Below, one piece after another: positions 32,363 to 39,868 of a stretch of DNA of 39,868 bases. A program made the position numbers and the translations under genes. The notes beneath the pieces were generated by a model. It saw nothing but the letters and a program-made list of their open reading frames with translations. It had not been told where the DNA came from and did no database searches. This DNA is from Bog-756 sp035531955 (GTDB lineage: Bacteria > Actinomycetota > Acidimicrobiia > Acidimicrobiales > RAAP-2), in contig DATKRZ010000081.1 of assembly GCA_035531955.1 (NCBI GenBank), forward strand, positions 1 to 39,868, in the 5' to 3' direction. The stretch's first letter is position 1, and each line of letters starts with the position of its first letter.

Positions 32363-33124
32363 TCAGCGTTCCTGCTCGGTGGGCCTGATGAGGATCTCGT
32401 TGACGGCCACGTGCCGGGGCCGGGTGATCGTGAAGAGGATCGCCTCGGCGATGTCCTCCGAACGCATCATCTCCATCTCCCCGAAGTTGGCCCGCATCGT
32501 CTCGATGATCTCGGGTCGGTTGTGGGTGGCGAGCTCGGTCATCACGGCACCCGGCTCGATGACCGACGCCCGGACGTGGCGGTGGGTCACCTCCTGGCGA
32601 AGCGACTCGGTGAAAGCGACCACCCCGAACTTGGAGGCGTTGTAGACCCCGCTCCCCGACCGGGCCACCCGGCCCGCAACCGAGCTCACGTTCACCACGT
32701 CGGCCACCCGGCGGGGGTCGGTGTCCGCCGCCCGCAGCAGGTGGGGAAGTGCGGCACGCGTGCAGTGAAGGAGGGCGAGCACATTCAGCTCGATCATCCG
32801 CCCCCACTCCTCGACCGGGGCGTCCACGATCGGACCGAGCAGCATGACGCCGGCGTTGTTGACCAGGGTGTCCAGCCGGCCGAACTCCCGAACGGTGGTC
32901 TCCACCATGGCCTGGGCCGAACCCTCGTCGGTGATGTCGGTTTCGATGACCAGGACCTCGGCGTCGTTGCCTATCCGTTCGACCAGTGCCTCCAGCCGGT
33001 CCCGGCGACGGGCGGCGACGGCCACGGTCGCCCCCTCCGCCGCCAGGGCGACGGCTGTCGCCTCCCCGATGCCACTCGATGCCCCGGTGACCAGGGCCAC
33101 CGTTCCCTCCAGCCGACGCGTCAT
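32363..33124 (-). CDS. short-chain dehydrogenase/reductase (YdfG-like)
   Basis: 253 aa classical SDR. TGASSGIG (14-21), AARRRDRL (NADP tendency), NNAGVMLLGP, SSVAGR...YNASKFGV with catalytic Tyr/Lys, and EPGAVMTEL. This is the NADP-dependent 3-hydroxy-acid dehydrogenase/serine dehydrogenase-like subgroup. ATG 33124 has GGAGG 6 nt upstream. The spacer before it (33125-33288) has a TACACT -10 candidate (33172-33177, minus strand) and a CCTCGTC...GACGAGG inverted repeat in the leader. First gene of the SDR/hot-dog/hot-dog unit. Confidence 0.9.
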   Translation of the reverse strand: MTRRLEGTVALVTGASSGIGEATAVALAAEGATVAVAARRRDRLEALVERIGNDAEVLVIETDITDEGSAQAMVETTVREFGRLDTLVNNAGVMLLGPIVDAPVEEWGRMIELNVLALLHCTRAALPHLLRAADTDPRRVADVVNVSSVAGRVARSGSGVYNASKFGVVAFTESLRQEVTHRHVRASVIEPGAVMTELATHNRPEIIETMRANFGEMEMMRSEDIAEAILFTITRPRHVAVNEILIRPTEQER

Positions 33125-33288
33125 GGCTCGCCTCCGATCCTCAGACACCTCGTCGTCCACGCGGACGAGGGCAGTGTACGAGGTGGTGCGAAACAGGACC
33201 ACCGCCACCAGGGCCCTTGAGGAGCGCGACGGTGGGAGAGAGGCAGCGAACCGCAGGGCGCCCTGGACGGCGGACGGCCCTGAGGGAG

Positions 33289-33573
33289 CTACGCCGCGGT
33301 CTGGCGGGAGGTCTTGGCCGCTTCCGAGCGCTTTTGACCGGAGCTGCGGCGCCGACGGCCCCGGCGCTGCCGGGTCGATGTGTCGAACGGCCTCTGGGTC
33401 GAGGCCGGGCTCTCGTGGAGGGAACACCATTCGGTGCTGTTGTAGCGGGACAGCCGGACCGCGCAGGTGGTCTCCTTGCACACCCGGCCGGTGGCGAACA
33501 CCTCGGGGGGAGTGCTCCCGGACAGGCCATCGGCCAGGAGCCGGCCCTCCTCTACCTGTCGTCTGTCCACCAT
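33289..33573 (-). CDS. small zinc-finger-like basic protein
   Basis: 94 aa. C32-x4-C37-x12-C50-x2-H53 with the internal LSRYN motif, a zinc-finger-like arrangement I associate with small actinobacterial proteins, followed by a strongly basic tail (about 65-94, RQRRGRRRR and more) that suggests nucleic-acid binding. No characterised function recognised. ATG 33573 has AAAGG about 10 nt upstream. It is a single-gene unit between the SDR operon and the glucosidase region. Confidence 0.7.
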   Translation of the reverse strand: MVDRRQVEEGRLLADGLSGSTPPEVFATGRVCKETTCAVRLSRYNSTEWCSLHESPASTQRPFDTSTRQRRGRRRRSSGQKRSEAAKTSRQTAA

Positions 33574-33748
33574 GCCGCCCTGCCTTTCGGGGTCGCATCC
33601 CTATTCGGTGTCGGGACCTTTCAAGATGTCTTCGGCATGAAAGTGCACAAACTGTAACGACCGGAAAGCGGGGAGTACCGGGCAAGGCCGAGAGGGGGTC
33701 GGCAGTCACGGACCGCTCCCCGGCCGGGGGTGTTGCTAGCGTCGCTCC

Positions 33749-33973
33749 GTGCCCATGGTCGAGGTGTCCGAGCAGATCAGGGCCTCTCCCGACCCGCGAC
33801 GGCAGCTGGTCCCCGATCCCGTCGAGGCGGGTGGACCGACCGCCGAATGCATCGAAATGCGGTGGGCGGGCGGACCGGGCGGGCTGGTCCGGGGCACCTG
33901 TGACGGCGAAGGGCCCGACCGATCCGAGATGGTCGCCGCCCTGGAGCGCATCAGGGCCCGCGCCGAGACCTGA
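33749..33973 (+). CDS. small protein, unknown, coupled to a glucosidase gene
   Basis: 74 aa, polar, with two Cys residues and a C-terminal helix (SEMVAALERIRARAET). No family recognised. Support: GTG 33749 lies exactly 6 nt after the -10 candidate TAGCGT (33737-33742), and its stop is followed after 3 nt by the GTG start of the GH13 gene. Translation of this ORF would couple the two. Confidence 0.55.
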   Translation: MPMVEVSEQIRASPDPRRQLVPDPVEAGGPTAECIEMRWAGGPGGLVRGTCDGEGPDRSEMVAALERIRARAET

Positions 33974-33976
33974 GCC

Positions 33977-35584
33977 GTGCCCTCCCCTCCCGATCCCTGG
34001 TGGAAGCAGGCCGTCTTCTACCAGATCTACCCGCGTTCGTTCGCCGACTCGGACGGCGACGGAGTCGGGGACCTGGCGGGCATCCGCTCGCACCTGGCCG
34101 ACCTGTCGTGGCTCGGCGTCGACGCCCTCTGGATCTCACCCTTCTATCCCTCGCCGATGGTCGACTTCGGCTACGACGTCAGTGACTACTGCGATGTCGA
34201 TCCCCTGTTCGGATCCCTCGACGACTTCGACCGGCTGGTCGACGCCGCCCATGCGCTCGGGCTCAAGGTGATCATCGACTGGGTCCCCAATCACACCTCG
34301 GACCGACACCCCTGGTTCGTCGATGCGGTGTCCGGCCGCGCCAGCCGCCATCGGAACTGGTACGTCTGGCGCGACGGCCGCCCCGATGACACCCCGCCCA
34401 ACAACTGGGCGGCCGCTTTCGATCCCTCTGCGCCGGCGTGGACCCTCGACGAGTCGTCGGGACAGTGGTACCTCCACCTCTTCGAAACGGCCCAGCCCGA
34501 TCTCAACTGGGACGAGCCTGCCGTCGTCGCCGCCATGCATGACGTGCTCCGGTTTTGGCTCGACCGGGGCGTCGACGGGTTCCGGGCCGACGTCATCCAC
34601 TGCATCGGCAAGGACCCGGAACTGCCAGATGACCCCGTAGCGGTCGCGGGGATCCCCCACTGCGCCCTCAACGACGTCCCGTCCACCCACCCTCGCCTGA
34701 GGGACATCCGGGCCGTGGCCGACGGCTACCCCGGCGAGCGGGTGGTCGTGGGCGAGGTGTACCTGCTCTCGACCGACGCCGTGGCCAGATACTACGGGGA
34801 CGGTGACGAGCTCCACCTGGCCTTCAACTTCCCCCCGCTGTACGCCCCGTGGCGGCCGGGGCCATGGAGGGAGTGCATCGAGGCCACGGTCGCCGCCCTC
34901 GACCCCCGGGGCGCCTGGCCCACCTGGGTACTCTCCAACCACGACAATCCGCGTCATCGCTCCCGCTACGACCGGGGAGCCGCATCCGCGGGGGAGGACG
35001 CCGGCGTCACCGCCCGGCGGAGCGAGGCCCGGGCCAGGGCGGCTGCCGTGCTCCTGCTCACCCTCCGGGGCACCCCCTTCCTCTACCAGGGCGAGGAGCT
35101 GGGCCTGCTCGACGCCGTCATCCCCCCGGAGCGGAGGGTCGACCCCGGCGGACGTGACGGTTGCCGGGCACCGATTCCGTGGACGGGGACCGGCGACTCC
35201 GGCTGGGCCACCGTCGACGGGACCGGCCCATGGTTGCACCTTCCTCCGGAGTCCGAGGTCAGGAACTACGAGGACCAGCGCAATGATCCCACTTCCATAC
35301 TGAACCTCTACCGTCGGCTCATCGCCGCCCGCCACCGCTCGCCGGCCCTGTCTCTGGGCGAGTTCGACCTCCTCGACCTGCCCGACGGCCTCCTCGGCTA
35401 TCGACGGGGCCGGGGCGGCGAGGCCATGGTGGTGATCGTCAACTTCACCGATCAGGCCGTCGACGACACCCGTCCGTCGGTGGAGCCCGGGCTGCGGGTG
35501 CTGGTGTCGAGCGACGGAATCGGCGAAGGCCGCACCTTCGACGGGGCTGTCGGCGCCGATCAGGCGGTGGTGCTCACCAGCTGA
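33977..35584 (+). CDS. GH13 alpha-glucosidase (oligo-1,6-glucosidase/trehalose-type family)
   Basis: 535 aa, no signal peptide. (beta/alpha)8 domain with N-terminal WWKQAVFYQIYPRSFADSDGDGVGDLAGI, region I DWVPNHTS, nucleophile D205 in GFRADVIH, acid/base E260 in VVGEVYLL and D323 in NHDNPRHR. The C-terminal beta domain follows. It cleaves alpha-glucosidic bonds of small maltodextrins or related sugars in the cytoplasm; exact linkage specificity is not readable. GTG 33977 starts 3 nt after the upstream small ORF. Confidence 0.9.
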   Translation: MPSPPDPWWKQAVFYQIYPRSFADSDGDGVGDLAGIRSHLADLSWLGVDALWISPFYPSPMVDFGYDVSDYCDVDPLFGSLDDFDRLVDAAHALGLKVIIDWVPNHTSDRHPWFVDAVSGRASRHRNWYVWRDGRPDDTPPNNWAAAFDPSAPAWTLDESSGQWYLHLFETAQPDLNWDEPAVVAAMHDVLRFWLDRGVDGFRADVIHCIGKDPELPDDPVAVAGIPHCALNDVPSTHPRLRDIRAVADGYPGERVVVGEVYLLSTDAVARYYGDGDELHLAFNFPPLYAPWRPGPWRECIEATVAALDPRGAWPTWVLSNHDNPRHRSRYDRGAASAGEDAGVTARRSEARARAAAVLLLTLRGTPFLYQGEELGLLDAVIPPERRVDPGGRDGCRAPIPWTGTGDSGWATVDGTGPWLHLPPESEVRNYEDQRNDPTSILNLYRRLIAARHRSPALSLGEFDLLDLPDGLLGYRRGRGGEAMVVIVNFTDQAVDDTRPSVEPGLRVLVSSDGIGEGRTFDGAVGADQAVVLTS

Positions 35585-35608
35585 TCCGCTCCGGCCGCCG
35601 GGCGGTCG

Positions 35609-36079
35609 TCACAACCAGGTCTCGCGCCAGTAGTCGGGGGAGCCTTCGTCCCCCAACGACATCGAATGACCGTCTTCGTGGCCGCTGCGCCTGATGCAGC
35701 ACACCAACGTCCCGAGCCACGGCCCCCGATCGATGCAATGGACGGCACCACACCGGTGCCACTGCGGCGCCTCCGGCAGTACCAGGTCATCCACATCGAA
35801 GTCGGCGTCTGACCATTGGCTGAATTGCCGTACGTGAAACGGGTCGATCGTCAAATTCGTTCCTGCCCCTTTTGTGTCGGATCCCTCTCCGGAATTGATC
35901 GGAACCCGCAAGCCGAAGCTGTAGCGGGAATTGCGTACGTCGGGACGGAACGAGCGCACCGCACCCACCGGGTCGCCGGCTCCGATCCACCCGTTCACCC
36001 CGGTCACCGGCCAAGATGGTCCGGCCAGGTCCACCGGCCGGCAACAGCCACCCGGAACGAATCCCGACGATCCGCCCAC
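35609..36079 (-). CDS. hypothetical protein with Cys/His-rich C terminus
   Basis: Up to 156 aa; the start is uncertain (GTG 36079 is the longest; a shorter GTG near VRSFRPD is possible). The C-terminal half holds HRCGAVHCIDRGPW and VCCIRRSGHEDGHSM, a C-x5-GH-x3-H arrangement that may bind zinc. No family recognised. The stretch 35830-35960 is less GC-rich than the surrounding genes, and codon use is less biased, so the gene may be acquired or weakly expressed. It converges with the glucosidase gene. Confidence 0.45.
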   Translation of the reverse strand: MGGSSGFVPGGCCRPVDLAGPSWPVTGVNGWIGAGDPVGAVRSFRPDVRNSRYSFGLRVPINSGEGSDTKGAGTNLTIDPFHVRQFSQWSDADFDVDDLVLPEAPQWHRCGAVHCIDRGPWLGTLVCCIRRSGHEDGHSMSLGDEGSPDYWRETWL

Positions 36080-36314
36080 CCCCGGGCCCGTCAGGAGCCC
36101 CGCTCGGCCACGGTGGGCGGACCCGGCTCGTGTCGCACGGAGGAGCAGAAGGCGGTCCCCCGCCCCGATTGTTCATACTCTCATCGTCCAGGTGGAGCGG
36201 ACCCCCTTCCCTACCGGGCGTTGAGACCGTGAATCGAGACGGGACGGGGATCGACCGGCCCAGTTGTGGCGTCGGGGGGGGCGCCGCTCTGTGTTCATTT
36301 TTCTTACAGTGGAG

Positions 36315-36320
36315 TAGAAT
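36315..36320 (+). promoter_or_regulatory. -10 element of the Xre regulator gene
   Basis: TAGAAT (5 of 6 to consensus) exactly 6 nt before ATG 36327, within an AT-rich stretch (36290-36325). The transcript should begin at the ATG. No good -35. Confidence 0.65.
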
Positions 36321-36326
36321 GCAGAG

Positions 36327-37325
36327 ATGAACGGGGATCCCACCACTGGCATCGAGGACATCGTGCGGCGCAATGTCGCCGCCCTGAGGTCCAAGGCCAA
36401 CCTGACCCAACAGGGCCTGGCCGACGAGATGTTGCTCCGGGGGATCGCCTGGACCCGTGAGACGGTGGCGCAGGTGGAGACCACCAGCCGGCGCCTCGGC
36501 TTCACCGAGGCCATTGTGGTGGCTGCCTGCCTCGACGTGCCGGTGGCCAGACTGACCGCCACCGGCGCCCCCAGCGTTGCCGTCGGCGAGGGCGAGTGGA
36601 CGGCCGCCTACCTCGGCGCGGCCATCGCCGGCACCGCCGGTGACATCTTCCCCCCGGACAGCTACGCCTCTCCCGCCGCCAGGGCGGTCGAGCCCGCTGA
36701 CACCGCCGGGTCGGCCTCCCGTCCGACCCCTCCGACGGAGGTGCCCGAAAGGCGACGGGGTGATCGCCGCATGGCTGAGCCCGACGAAGCAGAGCAGCAG
36801 GTCCGGCGCCCCGGCGGCCCTGCTGCGACCCCGCAGCGGACGGCCGAGCGGATCGAGCGCCGGCTGCGACTGCGGGTCACCGCCAGCGACGTCGACGCCG
36901 CCGCGCAGCACCTCTGGTCCCGCAGCCTCGAGAGCGAACGGGAGCGCCGGGTCACCGACCGCCACGCCCTCACCGGCGGCTCGTTGAAGACGATCCGCGG
37001 CCACGTCTCCCGCGACCTCGACCGGGAGCTCGCCTACGAGATGGAGCGGCATCCCGAGCCGGTCGGTCCCGCCGCGGTGCCCCCGGGTGAGATGACCGCC
37101 GAGGAGGCGGCCTGGGAGGCCACCCGCCTCAACATCCTCCTGGCCAACAAGGGGTACAGCGACAGCGACGTCACCCGTTGGTGGAATTTCACCAAGCACC
37201 GCGAGCTGGGCGGGCGGACCATGGCGGAGGCGTGGAATGCGGGCGAGCACGCGGCGGCCAGCCGTCTGGTGGAGTCCCTGCCAGACAAGCACGGATCTGA
37301 CAACGGCTACTACCTCGACGAGTAG
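36327..37325 (+). CDS. Xre-type regulator with DUF2384-like C terminus
   Basis: 332 aa. N-terminal Xre helix-turn-helix (about 10-70): NVAALRSKANLTQQGLADEM...WTRETVAQVE...R.L..TEAIVVAACLDV. The middle is a low-complexity linker (110-175) and a helical, Arg-rich segment (175-230). The C-terminal part (about 270-325), LLANKGYSDSDVTRWWNFTKHRELGGRTMAEAWNAG, resembles the DUF2384 (MbcA/ParS/Xre) C-terminal domain of RES-Xre-type antitoxins. No RES toxin is found next to it. Leaderless start. Function inferred: DNA-binding regulator or orphan antitoxin. Confidence 0.7.
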   Translation: MNGDPTTGIEDIVRRNVAALRSKANLTQQGLADEMLLRGIAWTRETVAQVETTSRRLGFTEAIVVAACLDVPVARLTATGAPSVAVGEGEWTAAYLGAAIAGTAGDIFPPDSYASPAARAVEPADTAGSASRPTPPTEVPERRRGDRRMAEPDEAEQQVRRPGGPAATPQRTAERIERRLRLRVTASDVDAAAQHLWSRSLESERERRVTDRHALTGGSLKTIRGHVSRDLDRELAYEMERHPEPVGPAAVPPGEMTAEEAAWEATRLNILLANKGYSDSDVTRWWNFTKHRELGGRTMAEAWNAGEHAAASRLVESLPDKHGSDNGYYLDE

Positions 37326-37399
37326 ACCGCCGGTCGCCACTCCCCCTCGGGTCAACCGATCGGCCACCTGGTCCTCCGGCCTTCCAATACCCTGCGGGG

Positions 37400-38734
37400 G
37401 TGACGATGGCCACGAGGCAGCGGCGGGCCCCGCCGGCAGGGCGGTCCCGGCTCGCCCCCGCCATGGCGCTGGCCGGATGGTGCGCCTCCGCCGCCTACCT
37501 CGTCGCCCAGGCGACCGCCGGGCCGGCCCTGGTCTGGAACGACTCCAAGGCCTATGCGGCCGTGGCCTCCGACCCGCTGTGGAGCGCGGCACTATGGGGT
37601 GGCCTGCGTCCTCCACTGACCCCGCTGGCCATCAAGGTGTTCGGTTCCTCCGGCGGGTTGCTCGTCGCGCAAGCAGCCATCGCCGCCGTCGCCTGGGGCA
37701 TCCTGGCGTGGACGGTTGGACGGATGGTGGCTCCCGGATGGCGGCGTGTCCTGGCCGTCTGGGTGGTCCTGGCCTTTGCCACCACCCTTCCGGTCACCCT
37801 GTGGAACCGATCGGTGCTCTCCGAGTCACTGGCCCTGAGCAGCCTCGCCCTGATGTTCGCCGCCCTCATCTGGGCCGCCCGCCGGCCGACCTGGCCCCGC
37901 CTCGCCGCCGTGACCGCCGCCAGCCTGTGCTACGCCGCCGACCGCGACGCGCAGGTGGGGACGGTGCTCCTGCTGGCCATCGCCGTCGGCGCCTGGGCGC
38001 TGGCCCAGCTGGGACGGAGCCGGCCCACGGCCGCCCGGGGCGGGGCGCTGGCCGCCGGCCTGCTCACCGTCGGGATCCTCGCCGGGTGGGGGACCGTGTC
38101 CTCGCACCGGACGACCCAGGATGTGGCCGACGTGTTCTACGTCCGGGTCTTCCCGTTCCCGGACCGGGTCGCCTGGTTCGCCGGCCACGGCATGCCCCAG
38201 CAGAGTCAGATCGACGAGCTGGCTGCGGCCACACCCACCCGGGCCGGGGAGGCCAGGGTGGTGGCGTTCGCTCCGCAGGATCCGGCGTTCAGGCCGCTCG
38301 AGCGGTGGATGGTGGCCGGCGCGGGCCAGAGGACCTACCTGCTCTGGCTGGTGACCCACCCCTGGTTCGTGGTGACGGAGCCCTTGCAGCGCCCGGAGCG
38401 GTCGTACAACTTCGCCCGCGGCGACCTCACCTTCTATGCCGCCTCCGTCAACCGGATGGGCTCGCCGCTGACACCGGTGATGTGGCCTCCCCCGGTGGTG
38501 GTGGCCGTCATGGCCGCCGTGGGCACCGGCCTGGCCGTCCGCTCCGGGCTCTGGCATGAGCGGGCCTGGCGGGCCGTCGTGGTTCTCACCCTCCTCGGGC
38601 TGGCGGCCATACTCGTGTCCTGGCACGGGGACGGCCAGGAGGTCACCCGCCACACGCTCGAAGGGGCCGTCGAGCTCCGGCTCGGCGTGTGGATCCTCCT
38701 GCTGCTCGGGTTGGCCGGGGCGTCCCGTACCTGA
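37400..38734 (+). CDS. polytopic membrane protein (GT-C glycosyltransferase-like topology)
   Basis: 444 aa, about ten transmembrane helices and an extracytoplasmic region (about 240-330) including RVFPFPDRVAWFAGHGMPQQ and a TYLLWLVTHPWFV segment. A WNDSKAYAAVASDPLW loop after the first helix, with acidic residues, is reminiscent of GT-C enzymes, but no firm family is assigned. GTG 37400 is 6 nt after TACCCT (37388-37393), hence leaderless; ATG 37406 is two codons downstream. Confidence 0.65.
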   Translation: MTMATRQRRAPPAGRSRLAPAMALAGWCASAAYLVAQATAGPALVWNDSKAYAAVASDPLWSAALWGGLRPPLTPLAIKVFGSSGGLLVAQAAIAAVAWGILAWTVGRMVAPGWRRVLAVWVVLAFATTLPVTLWNRSVLSESLALSSLALMFAALIWAARRPTWPRLAAVTAASLCYAADRDAQVGTVLLLAIAVGAWALAQLGRSRPTAARGGALAAGLLTVGILAGWGTVSSHRTTQDVADVFYVRVFPFPDRVAWFAGHGMPQQSQIDELAAATPTRAGEARVVAFAPQDPAFRPLERWMVAGAGQRTYLLWLVTHPWFVVTEPLQRPERSYNFARGDLTFYAASVNRMGSPLTPVMWPPPVVVAVMAAVGTGLAVRSGLWHERAWRAVVVLTLLGLAAILVSWHGDGQEVTRHTLEGAVELRLGVWILLLLGLAGASRT

Positions 38735-38917
38735 GATCGGAGGTGTGGGCGGAGGTCCTCCGGGGGACCGGAGAAGGCCGCGGTGGCCCGACGGGCCCGG
38801 GTGCTGGCCGTCGAGATCCACGACCCCTTCATGGGACAGGACCACGACACCGGGGACCCCGCGGTCATCGCCCCGGATCCCACGTCGGTGGCCGACCGCC
38901 TCCGTTAGATTGGCGCC

Positions 38918-39649
38918 GTGTCCCCGGCAGTCGGCGCCGTCTCACCGCACCTCGACGACCTGGCCCTCAGTTGCGCCGCCGTTCTGGCTGCACATCCGGG
39001 GTCCTCGATGGTCACCGCCCTGGCCGGCGGACCCCCGGTCGTGGACCCGGTCACCGGATGGGAGGCCATCTCCGGTGAATTCCAGCCAGGAGCAGACGTG
39101 GTCGGGGCCCGTCGTGCGGAGGACGCCCGAGCTGCGACCATGCTCGGTTGCCACTGTCGCCACCTCGATCACTGGGACCACCAGTACCGCAGTTCGACGT
39201 ACGGGTACGAGGGACCGACCGACCACGCCGGACTGGTCCGGGCGCTGGCGTCAGATCTCGGGAGCCTGGTCGAGGGCGCGGCCCTGGACACCTGGTTGAT
39301 CCCCTTGGGGCTGAGCCACCCGGACCACGTGATCGCCGCCTCGGCCTGCCTGGCCCTGGTCGACGAATTCCCCGAGGTCGACTGGCTGGTCTACGAGGAC
39401 CTCCCCTACGCCGTCCTCCGGCCGGGAGCGGTCGGCTCGGCCATCGCCGATCTCCGCTCCCTGGGATTCGAACTCCGACCCGCCGACATCGAAATGCGTC
39501 TTGATGCAACGGGCAAGCGGAAGGTGATCGACTGCTACCACTCGCAGGTCAAGCCCCTGGGGGACGGCGTCGGCGCCGCGGTGAGCGCAACCGAGCGCGT
39601 CCACCGCCTGTCCCGCCGGACACCCGGTCGGGCCCATAGCCCCGCCTGA
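38918..39649 (+). CDS. PIG-L/LmbE-type deacetylase
   Basis: 243 aa. Zinc site of the PIG-L family: SPHLDD (His11, Asp14) and the later GLSHPDH with the second His. RRAEDARAATMLGC is the typical second block. Members deacetylate N-acetylglucosamine-linked lipids, mycothiol precursors or similar. GTG 38918 lies 6 nt after TAGATT (38906-38911), indicating a leaderless mRNA. The 183-bp gap before it holds a 41-codon frame of uncertain reality. It could act on the product of the adjacent membrane protein, which is speculation. Confidence 0.85.
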   Translation: MSPAVGAVSPHLDDLALSCAAVLAAHPGSSMVTALAGGPPVVDPVTGWEAISGEFQPGADVVGARRAEDARAATMLGCHCRHLDHWDHQYRSSTYGYEGPTDHAGLVRALASDLGSLVEGAALDTWLIPLGLSHPDHVIAASACLALVDEFPEVDWLVYEDLPYAVLRPGAVGSAIADLRSLGFELRPADIEMRLDATGKRKVIDCYHSQVKPLGDGVGAAVSATERVHRLSRRTPGRAHSPA

Positions 39650-39724
39650 GCAGGGAGCGGACACGGTCGTGCGGGCCACCCGGGTGCCCGGTGCGTTGGC
39701 GATGGCCGCGGTCCCTAGCCCCGG

Positions 39725-39868
39725 TCAGTTGTGAACGGTGATGCTGACGTTGCCGCTGAAGGCGGTGCCGCCCGGACCGAAGGCCTCAGACGACAGGACG
39801 TAGGTGTTGTTGGGCACCGCGGTGGTGTTCCAGACGACGATCCATCCGTAGATGGTCGCCGTGGCCGT
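39725..39868 (-). CDS. secreted Ig-like-domain protein, 3' end only
   Basis: The last 47 codons of a minus-strand gene that continues beyond the window. The residues TIYGWIVVWNTT, AVPNNTYVLSSEAFGPGG and SGNVSITVHN are the end of a beta-sandwich Ig-like domain with a pattern (WNTT.VPN.TY.L) that I know from large secreted proteins of Acidimicrobiia-like actinomycetes. The gene stops at TGA 39725-39727. The start and the rest of the protein are outside the window. Confidence 0.65.
   Translation of the reverse strand, partial: TATATIYGWIVVWNTTAVPNNTYVLSSEAFGPGGTAFSGNVSITVHN

Noticed and set aside
35787..37616. 609-codon minus-strand frame
   Set aside because: Spans the antisense of the Xre gene and overlaps the Cys/His gene in another frame; low-complexity composition.
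38783..38908. 41-codon frame before the PIG-L gene
   Set aside because: A weak ribosome-binding site (GGAGAAGG) is present, but there is no recognisable domain, and its end overlaps the -10 of the PIG-L gene. Reality undecided.
1..39868. Search for CRISPR arrays, insertion sequences, phage or integrase genes
   Set aside because: No regularly spaced repeats, transposase motifs or attachment-like duplications beside the tRNAs were seen.

Overview
The window is high-GC DNA with dense genes, short spacers, frequent GTG/TTG starts and many promoters that put the start codon at or next to the transcript 5' end. Together with F420-type flavin-fold proteins, a DUF2510 protein, a DUF2277 protein, KstR-like and IdeR-like operator candidates and a secreted Ig-like domain, this points to an actinomycete. 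The class Acidimicrobiia is my best guess, but that is inference. I see no insertion sequence, phage gene, integrase or CRISPR array.

Layout. 1-2942 (minus strand): ferredoxin, gltX, a YdcF-like protein, then tRNA-Gln(CTG) and tRNA-Glu(CTC). 3098-6949: a lipoprotein phosphoesterase, a DUF1275 membrane protein and an ABC-F ATPase. 7036-10239 (minus): a tightly coupled operon of two DUF35 proteins and two thiolase-like proteins, resembling the steroid-catabolic DUF35-ltp4-ltp3 cluster of mycobacteria. A KstR-like palindrome sits over its promoter, and a sulfatase is divergently transcribed from the same gap. 11917-17580: a low-molecular-weight phosphatase, two flavin-fold proteins, an SDR, a DapB-like dehydrogenase, and an ABC exporter preceded by a nine-codon leader ORF. 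17594-20582 (minus): cupin, DUF2510 membrane protein, a His-rich exported protein, a small membrane protein and a limonene-epoxide-hydrolase-like enzyme. 20717-22389: an ArsR-SRPBCC fusion with a perfect operator in its promoter, then a PaiB-like protein.

22406-26488 holds DUF2277, two unknown small proteins, an intrinsic terminator, an MFS transporter, an HdeD-like protein and an SDR. 26575-30517 is a complete ferric-iron ABC transporter (fbpABC type) with a strong promoter carrying an IdeR/DtxR-like box and a seven-codon leader ORF. 30579-33124 (minus) is an SDR followed by two tandem hot-dog proteins. 33289-35584 has a zinc-finger-like small protein and a GH13 glucosidase. 35609-39868 has a Cys/His protein, an Xre regulator with a DUF2384-like C terminus, a polytopic membrane protein, a PIG-L deacetylase, and the 3' end of a secreted Ig-like protein.

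The strongest leads are the DUF35/degenerate-thiolase/sulfatase locus with its shared operator, the two leader ORFs whose stops overlap the next start, the self-contained ArsR-SRPBCC regulatory unit, and the recurrent leaderless promoter pattern TANNNT-N6-8-start.
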